A stretch of 64,000 nt of DNA from Clostridium sp. KNHs205 (GTDB taxonomy: Bacteria > Bacillota > Clostridia > Lachnospirales > Lachnospiraceae), in contig NZ_JNLE01000003.1 of NCBI RefSeq assembly GCF_000702945.1, forward strand, positions 2,589,501 to 2,653,500, given 5' to 3'. Shown in pieces: positions 19,001 to 25,868 of the stretch. The translations under genes were made by a program, and so were the position numbers. The notes beneath the pieces are model-generated. The model saw only the letters and a list, made by a program, of their open reading frames with translations. It was not told where the DNA came from and did no database searches. Each line of letters opens with the position of its first letter. The stretch's first letter is position 1.

Positions 19001-20539
19001 GATCCTTATTCCGGCAATGACAGCTATGAAGAGGAGTATGACATATACTATTATGGCAATACCTATTCGACCAACAAAGACAGATTCAATGACTTCACCG
19101 CCAATCATACTGCAGCTAAAATGGCTTATCTGGATGTGATCGGGCGTATCGGAAATCTTATTGTGGAGGATTCCGATGATATGAGGTTTAGTAATTACTT
19201 TAAGAAGTCAATCGCTGAAACCAATGAGGACTGGCTGGTGCAGGGAATAATCTCACGGGTGGACAGTTCGATCTCAGAGCATTATCTGTCCTGGCACAGA
19301 AATACAGCCGGATATCCTTTGGCAGTAGACGTAAGGGGGGAACAGGTCAGTAAGGAGAAAGGGTATTATAATACCTGGGGTGCACAGGAATGGACCACCA
19401 AAGCAGAAAGCAGCGGCTTAAGCTTATCGGCGGATAAGAACTCCAAGTCGATCCTGCAGAAAGAACAGCTGAAACTTGGTTATAATGTCCTTTTCGATGT
19501 CACAACCATGGGAGACTACAACCAATACCTTCAGGTTATCCCTTATTTCTACGCGCTGAATAAAACAAGCGGTGAACTGACACCTGTGGATGTTTATATC
19601 AACAATGACGGCAATACACAGCCCATAAATTATTTCGGTCTTTATTCAGAATACATGGATGACAACGGGAATTACAAGGAGGGGTATGATACCCTTGCTG
19701 ACAAGCTCTATAAGTATACCATGTATCTGAACTGGACAGATGAAGCGGCAAGGCGTAACTACACAGCAGGCGGAAAGGAAGCCAGTAATACGGATGCGGT
19801 AAGAGACTACTTCATTGAGCCGGTAAGAGACTCAGAAGGAGAGATTACCACCTACAAGTATTTGACGGTTCCCTTTGGAAATTTCTATAACCTGGGTTCA
19901 CTGCAATGCCTGCAGCCGGGTGTTAGAGCCAGAACGTTTGTCGGCAGCAGCCAGATTTCAGCGATAAAAGAGCAGGCATCAAGGCTTGGAATTACCGCTA
20001 ATGGTATTAACGGAGGGATAGAAACTAACTTAGACAATGAGTTTGTCAGTGAGATGTTCTATCATCAGGCACAGAGATGGCATCTCTCCATCGGAGTTCC
20101 CTCCTCTTCGACTTTTGTAGCCTACCGGGAAAAAGGAATCCACCTAGCACCGGAGGACAACTGGTATGTGGCATCTTATGTTGAAGACGGTGTGACAAAG
20201 ACAAAGCAGTTTTCTAAGGCTTTTCTGACTGCTAAAGTGGCTGATAAAGAGTATGATGTAGGCACTGCCTTCCTGATTTCAGGGACAGAGTATACGATTA
20301 CAAACGAATATCAGGCAGGGAAGGAATATAACGATAATGACGATTATGTCATCCTAATGACTGCAGACATCAAAGCAATCGGTGATGAATGGAACCTAAA
20401 ATACAGTACAGGAAACGATAATGGCTATATAACAGTGGATGGTACTACTTATACCTTTGATGGTACGATTCCCACCTTTATCGCAGCTTATGATACGAAA
20501 TCATCCCTGGTAGATATTTCAACCCAGCATACACATTAA
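10055..20539 (+). CDS. Giant exported glycine-rich surface protein, 3494 residues
   Basis: AAAGGAGG precedes the ATG. A signal or anchor helix lies at residues 25-44 and cleavage could follow at about residue 47. Then: a long unassigned region (50-800); an Ig-like or beta-rich part; two His/Cys-rich spots (GHGHGATGWH near 1030; LCGPCCVH near 1122); an acidic stretch of Asp/Glu near 1530-1570; a LamG-like beta-sandwich at about 1695-1885; and two Gly_rich domains at about 2198-2385 and 2421-2699, each of the type YTGSYQIFTAP...GGGATDIR...RVIVAGGGGGG known from ALK-type receptors and bacterial adhesins. Another His/Cys cluster (CWDPCGNDENHKH) is near 2765. There is no LPXTG motif or C-terminal anchor. 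It could be the tip adhesin or a secreted partner of the neighbouring pilus-like system, an inference from position. Base composition changes within the gene: about the first 2.2 kb are AT-rich like the neighbours and the rest is richer in G+C. Confidence 0.85.
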   Translation: MFYDLRRISEVLKKSNRKSRHKLIIAVALSIISLIFLLLITENHAQSKSESYVLGKQGGAVVAGTKSGNASIWPITHPAFIVSFYPTKISTAEADGYDKTVKAIKSVIPYANSNALWICSNTLSEYLEDKGFNTKKQVYKARRSSLNGSMMLYGGVNDPETTKSIIDFDASHRTNKNPAPNGVFYQNILGLYIKNNRNFAALSKDPDFAKLLEKPSAAKIDESLKVWSFITDTNTQGTSSTGYTYTVDIKKKMEEFMNYNSFPKRFLVSNWVEERKTNYDTKGIDSNGKLKVYSITVIEELDLRYLDLLMTLNAMANNRTYWQNGIKSYMKDNKGAATLSITHSMVARLESLSTKGGDVEPATVFVSSNDLTQTAYNVKSDFNLSDLVSSFKVANVANSKVYNKRLKKAVELSKPSTYKNTGIYSTAIISRILSEEVRKVKDGKLVWGDSYNDAELIKLLRFQVDENSTPWYGTNWALEPPIAGSTVNYGVKLQTDSTVYNTINKKTGPLYDEKTKNINLRKYYELKDPSKLQDDTVPTDDTVKVQVLLNALNIKGEKPGEESSIKEWDTFIKQNNISNFRVKILLYRDNDGAKFDTLSDKKYTQIHTGTNTWCTSNSWVKITANDMKELLKGKKAINQWVDTSIASMLVREEDGEKAVKYAARVYIQYQAQDKKWYYTTGKADTDTGNLVISSKNTTLAEVRQSNNVYHKYKWNPLTPTPEDLDYPTDSWSSREPSLAYAEIKEGTIYNETFEAMAGVPSTRTLYFSSGGNEFMADLQVNYEHDTTATREYITHYNGTECEYKENDKLIGGTGKYSENLTFVGDSTGKTISKSVTAEASQIATPEGNSSGNITVSDHTGETTLWAEWTGSIDNGTQEPSDNGSFDKGKAGTPCAGKDFDVGKLRTKKDPSTDWKVDAYNKALEQATKWATDMEATNSSYTVQKIADSDGQVRQYKVGNAIITITLTGGSNGYTVTTPRSYGGGTYSSSSASAASLNSNDKGKLGSGWGWSPGKLGFGSGYSDCGHGHGATGWHTAPIAAVPPDKDGNGGRPAVPGVEHTHNCGSFTDAVDITQGASATINYTIKVTFQNGTLTSSNSDGNATDVAATTKTGLPSLPAHALCGPCCVHDLPAIEDVWSQDLTYDTIKITKSNVYKLQNGYVTEMSDITYDGKENIIAGITQGDPNIFYNIAAYNNPAYNTDKKLTNGSQIGRIRYSLQEAQGDKVYYEEMSSGEYKRTNKCDGLAKVQSPMNPAPPAKTGHELGYASGILYSNGKTTGFGTAPAVNITTEDFISDNTATVATPKTAYGNKLDSRDLTTEEWKRFYTRRTQPVTATVISDMLILQTSSGDQSPVYYEENTKAVKAQEDFNSLQASGDVKKASTQEQVDAKWNKMWTNNATTFAKAIETAINVGSYNGKYDQTSSKYKGTGDNARIATRFDNDISVFASPKDELGLARVTSNQTFTRPAYGTSNIASPGKAQTRMNRKNDLLLYIDKIKQDPTNGNDEYITGDSFVFYIPVLKYKVVGDTVVTVPEDAGESKNAGDGEENADDGTADEDEIPDAFEEKESDILVEGGYHYGPGLIYESKYSAYDDNSDYKVNNFIVLNAVSAQDAMIVKSEVEDQRTEEGIVKDAMETLKALEKCPGTPALCEYRVLNCKYTLDTTSLSFNFDKKETENVFDDDASGTADEYITNNIVNTDGAHTTYKLPEGFSLTSGDETYSGFGTGQFLKVAGAGTSLNFSYNDCKIYMTPTSRVRISADVYIPAAPASNTMLFSIGGVGLYLPANTGSPMFITSSGEKRTSSANILGRKVKVVATFSLGSLYDCELSIDGTKVIAQITTGLTEAQIAAAAIDETMRGEGLNIGCWEYNASYATNFYTDNIVITRCGGTLEHTASCYTTYKKANPVYQDLYNGIPIKKVTTIDWAGTFNDGSYGIISNFSKHIHDSSCLTIGSEGYQIALAEAKAGNWTSLKKELGTELFNKVVTQFNINDTNIPEGMLTKTYNGKLWGRVYYHDSTTGQYFADETEALNTNSTFKYSCLNQIQNLKTGSKYEFMLYYPENGQTNIWKQTNRPQDELETNSDGSQSAAGYEAVAIQMNDNFWGGLVKSTSGASLLDGSTYHGNWWYAIGSYAPYVTATGIPGGNTTIVNKVELWMAIGTSSGVSNVDSNTSKTAVLDTETEKVTQVPTVPSGTAYNFGYTGSYQIFTAPTAGTYTFETWGAQASGYYSGLGGYSKGNYTLTSGQQVYIYVGGQYGYNGGGTSTGNGDSNSTTYGGGATDIRIGGTALNNRVIVAGGGGGGNYSGSWYNGTGGNYASASYSLGQGQGYSHACSNYVGAGGGGYYGGAASYDGASYGGQGGSGYIGGVTNGSMTSGTRSGNGYATITLLSGETVTSYDTVITNNTIQNPTGVVKAGQTYTYGYTGGVQAITLPAGTYQLEAFGAAGGGNTASGTSRGSRGGKGGYTSGTVTLKETTTLYIYVGEKGTTNTGTAAGGWNGGGNAVWASTTKIGAGGGATDFRITAGNWNDLNSLKSRILVAGGGGGSDDIGEASGAYHSKQPGTYSTPLANDNDETGGAGGGINGGGAVTSGYEANYGYGTQTGGGAAAAGGVNGGFGYGGANTNSAADYGGGGGGYYGGASGGGAYQGGAGGASYVSGYTGCDTTYRANQKYAAFTNVTLQQGVRAGNGYAKVTVLDVKTIPEDNELFNFIRANMNLIPDKVTTDGVTIVNPIWNCKTRNNTGITYTEQTILTCTEPHHSGGHYDYASDICWDPCGNDENHKHTKLEVIDANGTKVQQATYITLDNFFKIYFPNAGDFQGKDSYGILQPSVYRGKGYKQGMDTTEWTREKYVKFDFDVLYERRGVWESYPAGNWIPLEIIDASTTRKYALTDGTNLTIDGNTYVFDRANGLMRCNGGSTTLIEGNNMAVMNGKIFVLNSDGTVNVSDPCKEYNFYCLLENNEHACVEAQFAVEGINYDGQSTTEDPYSGNDSYEEEYDIYYYGNTYSTNKDRFNDFTANHTAAKMAYLDVIGRIGNLIVEDSDDMRFSNYFKKSIAETNEDWLVQGIISRVDSSISEHYLSWHRNTAGYPLAVDVRGEQVSKEKGYYNTWGAQEWTTKAESSGLSLSADKNSKSILQKEQLKLGYNVLFDVTTMGDYNQYLQVIPYFYALNKTSGELTPVDVYINNDGNTQPINYFGLYSEYMDDNGNYKEGYDTLADKLYKYTMYLNWTDEAARRNYTAGGKEASNTDAVRDYFIEPVRDSEGEITTYKYLTVPFGNFYNLGSLQCLQPGVRARTFVGSSQISAIKEQASRLGITANGINGGIETNLDNEFVSEMFYHQAQRWHLSIGVPSSSTFVAYREKGIHLAPEDNWYVASYVEDGVTKTKQFSKAFLTAKVADKEYDVGTAFLISGTEYTITNEYQAGKEYNDNDDYVILMTADIKAIGDEWNLKYSTGNDNGYITVDGTTYTFDGTIPTFIAAYDTKSSLVDISTQHTH

Positions 20540-20545
20540 AAATAG

Positions 20546-20642
20546 AAACTCCGGAGAGATGGGGATATAACACTTACAGTAGATGGTTTACAGGATAGTA
20601 GCTATTGTTAGAGAATATATCTTCTCTCTCCGGAGTTTTTTA
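20546..20642 (+). terminator. Terminator after the giant gene
   Basis: AAACTCCGGAGAGA pairs with TCTCTCCGGAGTTTTTT across a 60-base interior. The arm is long and GC-rich with a T-run behind. Confidence 0.8.
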
Positions 20643-20930
20643 TTTAAACATAAATGTATTGGGTTTAATGCTTTATATAAAAACTATTTAGCAAACTGGT
20701 TAGCAAATAGGTGAAAGATGAAAAGTCGAACGGAAAATTTCAATTTTCATAAAAGTAAATGATTGAAGGTAGTAATAAATTTGAAAACCACATAAATCAA
20801 CGTTAAAAATTTGCACAGTTAGTCATTTTAAATCACAAGCACTTTACACGTTAATAATTTACTTTTTTATAATCTAAGAAAAAATCAATAAATGGTGAAT
20901 TACAACAAATGAGAAAAGGAGGAGATTATA

Positions 20931-21065
20931 TTGGATTTACAATGGTCACACATCCGCACTTTTATCCGAATTGCTTCTAATGGTAATAAAGCATATCTGG
21001 ATTTAGCTCAGCTGAACCTTAACCTGTCGGCGGCAGGAAGCTTCCTGGAGGAACTGTCATGGTAA
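20931..21065 (+). CDS. 44-residue leader protein coupled to the deaminase toxin
   Basis: AAAGGAGGAG precedes a TTG start. The product begins MDLQWSHIRTFIRIASNGNK, is amphipathic and helical, and ends in TGGTAA, overlapping the ATG of the toxin (ATGGTAA). The toxin also has its own GGAGG 8 bases before its ATG. The pair could be a true small partner translated by coupling, or one ancestral N-terminal domain split by a frameshift; the toxin reads well as a continuation of this helix. A truncated relative at 8001 shows that the segment recurs. Confidence 0.5.
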   Translation: MDLQWSHIRTFIRIASNGNKAYLDLAQLNLNLSAAGSFLEELSW

Positions 21066-22684
21066 GACAACTGGAAAGAGAAGTAATACATAAGTACACC
21101 TGGCTGGAGAGAGCCAATATTACATCAGGATATGGGGTTAATCTCCTCTTTGATTTTGCAGATCTTGATGAGCTGTGCAAGGACATTGAAGGAGAGTTGG
21201 ACTCCAAATCCATAGGTGCAGGTTTTCTTTCACAAGGGCAAAGAATCGATGAGTTTGCAGAACATAGATGTTCTTTGTTAACCTATATTAATGATGTGTT
21301 GTATGACATTGATAATTACCTGGAGGATCCTCTGTATAAAGGCTTTAACGAAGCGGTGGATATTATGGCTACCATCGATATGACAGACGGAAAGACGGAT
21401 AATACCCTTGGGGTTCAGAAAAATGTCACTGTAAATGGAGGAGGAAGAGGGTATGGATTTGAGGTAGAGATGCCGGAGCTCAACCTGGAGGATTTTATAG
21501 GAAGCCGTTACGAGGAAACCGAAGGCGGGTCCTATGAAAGAAGTACCTATAACCAAAAAGTTGATGACTTTGCGGATTTGTTTGCAAAAGACTATGAAGA
21601 TTTGGTCAATAGTGGTAAAATAGATTCAGATGAGAAAAGCCTGCAGAAGTATCTGGATGAGCTTATCTTAAGAGAATTCACCCACAAAAAAGACGCACCG
21701 TTCTGGAAGGAATTATTGGGGCAGTTAAGTGATCTGACCATCGTGATACCCATATATGAAGCAGCAACCGGTAAAACCCTGATTACAGGAGACTATTTAA
21801 CGGACACGGAAGGAACTTTTAAACTGGTATCTGCGACAGTAAGCCTGGTGACCTTAGGACAAGGTGCCCTTGCCAGTAAGGGAGGAGTGGCTTTTGCGAA
21901 ACTGTTTGCGGCAGAGGTCGTATCAGAAGCTGCTGCAGGTACAACCGTTATTGTATGTGACAAAGCGGGAGTACCTTCGGCTGTGACCATTTCCTTAGCA
22001 ATGCTGCTTGGTACAACAGCAGGTATGGCAGCCAATAAAGCCCTGATACCAGAAGATTTCAGTAAATGGATGACAAAAGAAGAGGCAAGCCGGTATAATC
22101 AGTATTGGTCTGATGTGCAAGGCAGACAGGGGCTTAAAGATTATAATTATTATAGTGCACTGGAAGATGGATATTATAAGGATCTTACTGTTGCGGGAAA
22201 TTATAAGAACTTTGATTTTTCTGCTTTTGAGGGTTCGGGTAACTATAGTACCATTGCTCAAGATAAATTAAATAATATTAGAAGCCAAATGCCAAACAAT
22301 GACCTTGCTAAACGTGGAAATATGGCAATGGCAGATGTGAAAATTGAAGGGATTAAAAGTGAATTTAGTGCCCATAGCAAAATTGATTCTATGAGTGATA
22401 AAGGTGCAGATATAGCAGATTTTTCTTTGAAAAAGTCTGAGGCTGAACGAATTTTTAAGACGTATGAACCAGCAGCGTCAAAGATCGATGGAAAGCCTTT
22501 TGACCGATTTCATGATACTGAAGCTAAAATTTTAGAGGATATTGCATCACAAATTACAGATCCAAAAATATCTGGTACAATTAATCTTTATACTGAGTTA
22601 CCAGCGTGCCAAAGCTGTACAAATATAATTTTTGAATTTAGAAGGAAGTTTCCAAATATTAAACTTAATGTGTATACAAAATAG
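21059..22684 (+). CDS. Type VII-type polymorphic toxin with C-terminal nucleic-acid deaminase domain
   Basis: A 541-residue protein without a signal peptide. Residues 1-200 are helical and LXG/WXG-like in character (delivery region). Residues about 216-247 (IYEAATGKTLITGDYL) match the pre-toxin TG motif that joins delivery and toxin parts. A hydrophobic Ala/Gly-rich stretch lies at 250-330. The C-terminal 110 residues have the deaminase zinc-site signature: AHS near 439, HDTEAKILEDIA near 485 (the acid-bearing helix) and PACQSC near 514 (the CxxC), ending PNIKLNVYTK. This resembles the BURPS668_1122-type toxin deaminases. It should deaminate bases in a rival cell, with export by the EssC system at 45205 inferred. 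The likely immunity gene starts 9 bases downstream. Confidence 0.8.
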   Translation: MVRQLEREVIHKYTWLERANITSGYGVNLLFDFADLDELCKDIEGELDSKSIGAGFLSQGQRIDEFAEHRCSLLTYINDVLYDIDNYLEDPLYKGFNEAVDIMATIDMTDGKTDNTLGVQKNVTVNGGGRGYGFEVEMPELNLEDFIGSRYEETEGGSYERSTYNQKVDDFADLFAKDYEDLVNSGKIDSDEKSLQKYLDELILREFTHKKDAPFWKELLGQLSDLTIVIPIYEAATGKTLITGDYLTDTEGTFKLVSATVSLVTLGQGALASKGGVAFAKLFAAEVVSEAAAGTTVIVCDKAGVPSAVTISLAMLLGTTAGMAANKALIPEDFSKWMTKEEASRYNQYWSDVQGRQGLKDYNYYSALEDGYYKDLTVAGNYKNFDFSAFEGSGNYSTIAQDKLNNIRSQMPNNDLAKRGNMAMADVKIEGIKSEFSAHSKIDSMSDKGADIADFSLKKSEAERIFKTYEPAASKIDGKPFDRFHDTEAKILEDIASQITDPKISGTINLYTELPACQSCTNIIFEFRRKFPNIKLNVYTK

Positions 22685-22693
22685 GAGGATTAT

Positions 22694-23026
22694 ATGGTAT
22701 TAACTTATTATGAGATTAAAGAAGCGGTACAAGATTCATATGAAAGATTGCATATTAGAGGTGATTATAATGAGTATAATACCTTTTTTGCATCACTTAA
22801 TGATTATGACCAAGCAGAAGATTTTAGTCTAACAGAGGAATGCTGTTTGTATATAAATTTTGCTATTCTTTTTATAAGAAATAATGCAAACTTTGATTTT
22901 ATGAAAGAGCACTTAACTGAATTAATTAAAGAAGAGAATTTAAAAACCTACAAGGGTGAATTGAAAGAAGAATATATTAGTTTTGAAAAAGATTTGAATG
23001 AGTTAAAATCAATCCTATACAAGTAA
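22694..23026 (+). CDS. Probable immunity protein for the deaminase toxin
   Basis: A 110-residue acidic, alpha-helical protein placed directly after the toxin with AGGAGG before its ATG. I do not recognise the family. Position, size, low G+C and absence of signal peptide fit a cytoplasmic immunity protein. Confidence 0.65.
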   Translation: MVLTYYEIKEAVQDSYERLHIRGDYNEYNTFFASLNDYDQAEDFSLTEECCLYINFAILFIRNNANFDFMKEHLTELIKEENLKTYKGELKEEYISFEKDLNELKSILYK

Positions 23027-23188
23027 ATATATAAACCAAGCTTATTATTAAGCTATAATGTAGAAAGTGAATTAAAATTATAGAGAGAAGAAGTCAAAAA
23101 GGTAAATGTTGTGTATTGGTGAGAATAAGTTAAGGATATTTTATGCATTGAATCTGCACAGCAACTTTTTAAAATGCTTAAAAACAAT

Positions 23189-23229
23189 CTGGTACAGCCC
23201 CTTAAAAAAGTTAGAATGGACTGTGCCAG
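23189..23229. repeat. Imperfect inverted repeat in the gap after the immunity gene
   Basis: CTGGTACAG and CTGTGCCAG are complementary with one mismatch (a G-U pair in RNA), separated by 23 bases. The 23027-23332 stretch has no supportable gene; this may be the scar of a lost element or a small hairpin. Confidence 0.35.
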
Positions 23230-23332
23230 GGTGTATTCTAAGCCTTTTTACAAAGCTATAATTTGGTCTATATATTTAAAAACCTTTACGCCATCCATGA
23301 ATCCATACCCATACAGAAAAGCTTCTTCTAAA

Positions 23333-23388
23333 GTTTGCAGAACATAGATGTTCTTTGTTAACTTATATTAATGATGTGTTATATGACA
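23333..23388 (+). repeat. 56-base second copy of part of the deaminase toxin gene
   Basis: The block is the same as 21253-21308, with two differences in 56 bases (both third-position). In the toxin it encodes FAEHRCSLLTYINDVLYD. Here it starts abruptly and joins a different reading frame at its 3' end. Confidence 0.9.
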
Positions 23389-23469
23389 ACAGGTGAAATT
23401 GTACCTAAAATAAGGTGTGAACACTGCAGATATTTAACAGATGGAATCAATATTTTAAATCATAATTAA
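23383..23469 (+). pseudogene. Remnant C-terminus of a YwqJ-like deaminase toxin
   Basis: The frame reads MTTGEIVPKIRCEHCRYLTD and on to an end in INILNHN. RCEHC followed by FTDG-like residues is the CxxC tail typical of the YwqJ deaminase family. It is out of frame with the toxin-derived block just before it, so no complete toxin can be made. The next genes are ywqK-like and endonuclease V, the same order as ywqJ-ywqK-ywqL of Bacillus subtilis, which supports the identification. Confidence 0.6.
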
Positions 23470-23492
23470 TAAATGCAAATAGGAGGTCTAGT

Positions 23493-23945
23493 ATGCAAAA
23501 AGTAGATTATAATGAACTTTTTACAGATACAGACGTTAACACTGGAGAAGATATGTTTTTTATGGATGATAGGTTGGAAAAACCATATTCCGGATTAGTC
23601 GTAGATTATTTTAAAGGAACACCATCTTGGGAGTTTGAAGTAAAAGACGGATACAGGACTGGAATAGAAAGAAAGTTTTACGATACAGGGGAACTAATGG
23701 AGGAAAATGAAACAGATCATAATACGATCAATGGCATGGCTAAAGAATTTTATAAAAATGGAAATATTAAAAGTATAAGTATTGTCATACGTAATATATT
23801 TATTGATAGTATATTATATAATGAATCAGGAGAAATAATTCGAAAAACTTCAATAAGCGAAAGCAATAGTAGTTTCTTTTTAGTAGAAAAGAAAATTGAA
23901 AAATACAGAGAAAAGTATCAAATAGATAACTATATCAAAAATTAA
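23493..23945 (+). CDS. ywqK: YwqK-family antitoxin (MORN-type repeats)
   Basis: A 150-residue protein with AGGAGG before the ATG. It shows MORN-2-like repeats: EKPYSGLVVDYFKG, then RTGIERKFYDTGELMEE, then INGMAKEFYKNGNIKS, the pattern of the YwqK antitoxin family. In B. subtilis YwqK is the partner of the LXG deaminase toxin YwqJ. Here the toxin is reduced to its tail, so this is an orphan immunity gene that could still protect against incoming toxin. Family assignment is good; specificity is unknown. Confidence 0.75.
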   Translation: MQKVDYNELFTDTDVNTGEDMFFMDDRLEKPYSGLVVDYFKGTPSWEFEVKDGYRTGIERKFYDTGELMEENETDHNTINGMAKEFYKNGNIKSISIVIRNIFIDSILYNESGEIIRKTSISESNSSFFLVEKKIEKYREKYQIDNYIKN

Positions 23946-23993
23946 GTAGGAAATAATTATTTTTGAAAAATGTAATTTTATGAGAGAGAGAAA

Positions 23994-24692
23994 ATGAGCA
24001 ATAAAGAACTAGAGCGCTATTATAACCAAATTCAACTGAACTTAATAGATAAGGTTGTTCTGAAAGATAGTTTTAAAAAAGAGGAATTAAATAAAATATC
24101 TGGGGTTGATTTAGCTTACTGGAATGAGAACGGTATGGAATATGCTGTTTGTAGCATTGTAACGATTGATTGTAATTCCAGAGAAATAATTGAAGTAAGA
24201 TCCCTATATGATAAAATCAGTGTGCCCTATATTCCGGGGTATTTATCATTTCGAGAATTACCATTAATTATTAATACGTATAAATTACTTAATCATAATA
24301 CAGATTTAATAATTTTCGATGGCAACGGATATTTACATTATAGAAATATGGGGATAGCGACTCATGCCTCCTTTTATCTAAAAAAACCAACTATAGGAGT
24401 AGCCAAGAGTTATTTAAAAATCAAAAATACGAACTATATAATGCCAAAAGATGAAGATGGTGCTTATACTGATATTATTATAAATGAAAAGGTTTACGGA
24501 AGAGTACTGAGAACACATACAGGAGTTAAACCTATTTTTGTATCATGTGGAAATTGGATTTCACTTAATACTGCGACAGATCTTGTTTTTTGCTTGGTAG
24601 ATAAGAACAGCAGGCAGCCGTTACCTACTCGATTGGCTGACATAGAAACAAAAAAACAAAGAGGATATATTATAAAGGCTTTACAGGGCTAG
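23994..24692 (+). CDS. nfi: Endonuclease V (deoxyinosine-specific)
   Basis: A 232-residue protein, full length for the family. Visible motifs: ISGVDLAYW (catalytic Asp), YIPGYLSFRELP (Glu), LIIFDGNGYLHYRNMGIATH (Asp), IGVAKS, and RTHTGVKPIFVSCGN. Endonuclease V cleaves DNA one bond 3' of deoxyinosine and related deaminated bases to start repair. It directly follows the ywqK-like gene, as ywqL does in B. subtilis. Beside deaminase toxins, a repair enzyme for deaminated bases makes sense as a second line of self-protection; that role is inferred. It sits 48 bases after ywqK with GAGAGAG as ribosome site. Confidence 0.92.
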   Translation: MSNKELERYYNQIQLNLIDKVVLKDSFKKEELNKISGVDLAYWNENGMEYAVCSIVTIDCNSREIIEVRSLYDKISVPYIPGYLSFRELPLIINTYKLLNHNTDLIIFDGNGYLHYRNMGIATHASFYLKKPTIGVAKSYLKIKNTNYIMPKDEDGAYTDIIINEKVYGRVLRTHTGVKPIFVSCGNWISLNTATDLVFCLVDKNSRQPLPTRLADIETKKQRGYIIKALQG

Positions 24693-24955
24693 TATTAGGA
24701 TAAAAAGTATTAGAGGTGTAGAATGAACTGTAGCAGTTATTGGATTTATATGTAAGATAATTATATAATATAAGTTATAGCTTTAAGCTCCTTTAAAGAG
24801 GGGGGCTACGGATTTTGTCTGATTCAAAAGAGTTATTAACAATGAACGATTCACGCCAGTTGACAGGAGTACAGGGGATGAATTAATCTGTTTACCCAAG
24901 GCGGTCAAAGATTAATAATTAGGGGTCAATGAAACCGAAGTAGTGTCCACATGAA

Positions 24956-25207
24956 ATGTATGATGATTTACTTAATGGTGTTTATGGGAAATTTTCTGGA
25001 CATACTCATCCTTTTGGGTATTCGCTTGAATCCAGTCCAGCAGATGAACCAATTTTGAAATTGCTAGGTCAAAAAAGAAGTTCCGTTTGGGGTGCTGAGG
25101 GTGATGGGTGGTTACCATTTGGACAAGAGCCTTGGTTAACTGAGGATGTTAGGCAGGAAATTAGACGTGAAGCTATGGCAAAACTATATGTGGGCAACAA
25201 TAATTAA
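24956..25207 (+). pseudogene. C-terminal toxin fragment with a HTHP (JAB-like) motif
   Basis: An 83-codon frame without a ribosome site. It includes GKFSGHTHPFGYSLESSPAD, close to the JAMM/JAB zinc motif (HxHP...SxxD, with one extra residue), then LKLLGQKRSSVWGAEGDGW. It looks like the end of a polymorphic toxin whose front is lost. The 24693-24955 stretch before it has broken frames only (for example a short FTQGGQRL segment near 24890). Confidence 0.45.
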
Positions 25208-25222
25208 GTTTGGAGGCTAATA

Positions 25223-25396
25223 ATGAATGAAAATTTAGTTAAAAAAGATATAAAGTGTGATTATGATATGGCTATCAAAATTGCAAAGGAGACATTTGAG
25301 AAAAAACATCCTAAAGAATTGCAACCCAAATGGTTGGAAAAATGTATGTCAATTGACGGAAACAGAGATGAATACAATAATTGGGAAGTTAAATAA
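25223..25396 (+). CDS. Small protein, 57 residues, possible immunity remnant
   Basis: TGGAGG lies just before the ATG and the frame begins MNENLVKKDIKCDYDMAIKI. It starts 15 bases after the toxin fragment, the place where an immunity gene belongs. It is short for an immunity protein and may be truncated. Confidence 0.5.
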   Translation: MNENLVKKDIKCDYDMAIKIAKETFEKKHPKELQPKWLEKCMSIDGNRDEYNNWEVK

Positions 25397-25436
25397 CATT
25401 ATTGCCTAAAACAATAAAACCTAATTTTCATTGGAA

Positions 25437-25634
25437 ATGGAGAAATGCTCTCTTATATTAGTTGAAGTTGATTCAATAACAGGAATAGAGTATATTGTTA
25501 TTAATGATGGTCCTGAAGAAGCTATTGATGTTATTTTCAAGGTGGAAGTTGACCTTGCTATGAGTTTGACAAAAATACTTGTGGATACTGATCTGAACAC
25601 GCTTGATGGGACTAAGTATATAGAAAAAAGATAG
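25437..25634 (+). pseudogene. Short open frame, possible immunity gene fragment
   Basis: A 65-codon frame (MEKCSLILVEVDSITGIEYI at the front) with no good ribosome site. The strand-helix pattern could be part of an immunity protein. Weak call. The rest of 25635-25868 shows nothing else. Confidence 0.3.
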
Positions 25635-25868
25635 TATATTTGAAATGTTGATTTTATGAACAACTCATAATGGATTTTACTATTATACAACCATTTTGAT
25701 AACTGTTTAGAGGCATAACGAAGCGAAACACTTGGGTGTCTACCTAAAAAGGCGTTGTGGTTTTTTGAAATGGTTAAATATGTAGATAATCAGTAAATGT
25801 TTTATCTCCAGCAAGTAGTATGAGGAGGGCTGAAATTATTAAAAATTTAGGTTTTATTTAGAAGAAAT

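Noticed and set aside
25421-25690. 89-codon minus-strand frame
   Set aside because: No ribosome site and no matching operon; overlaps a plus-strand fragment in a decayed region.
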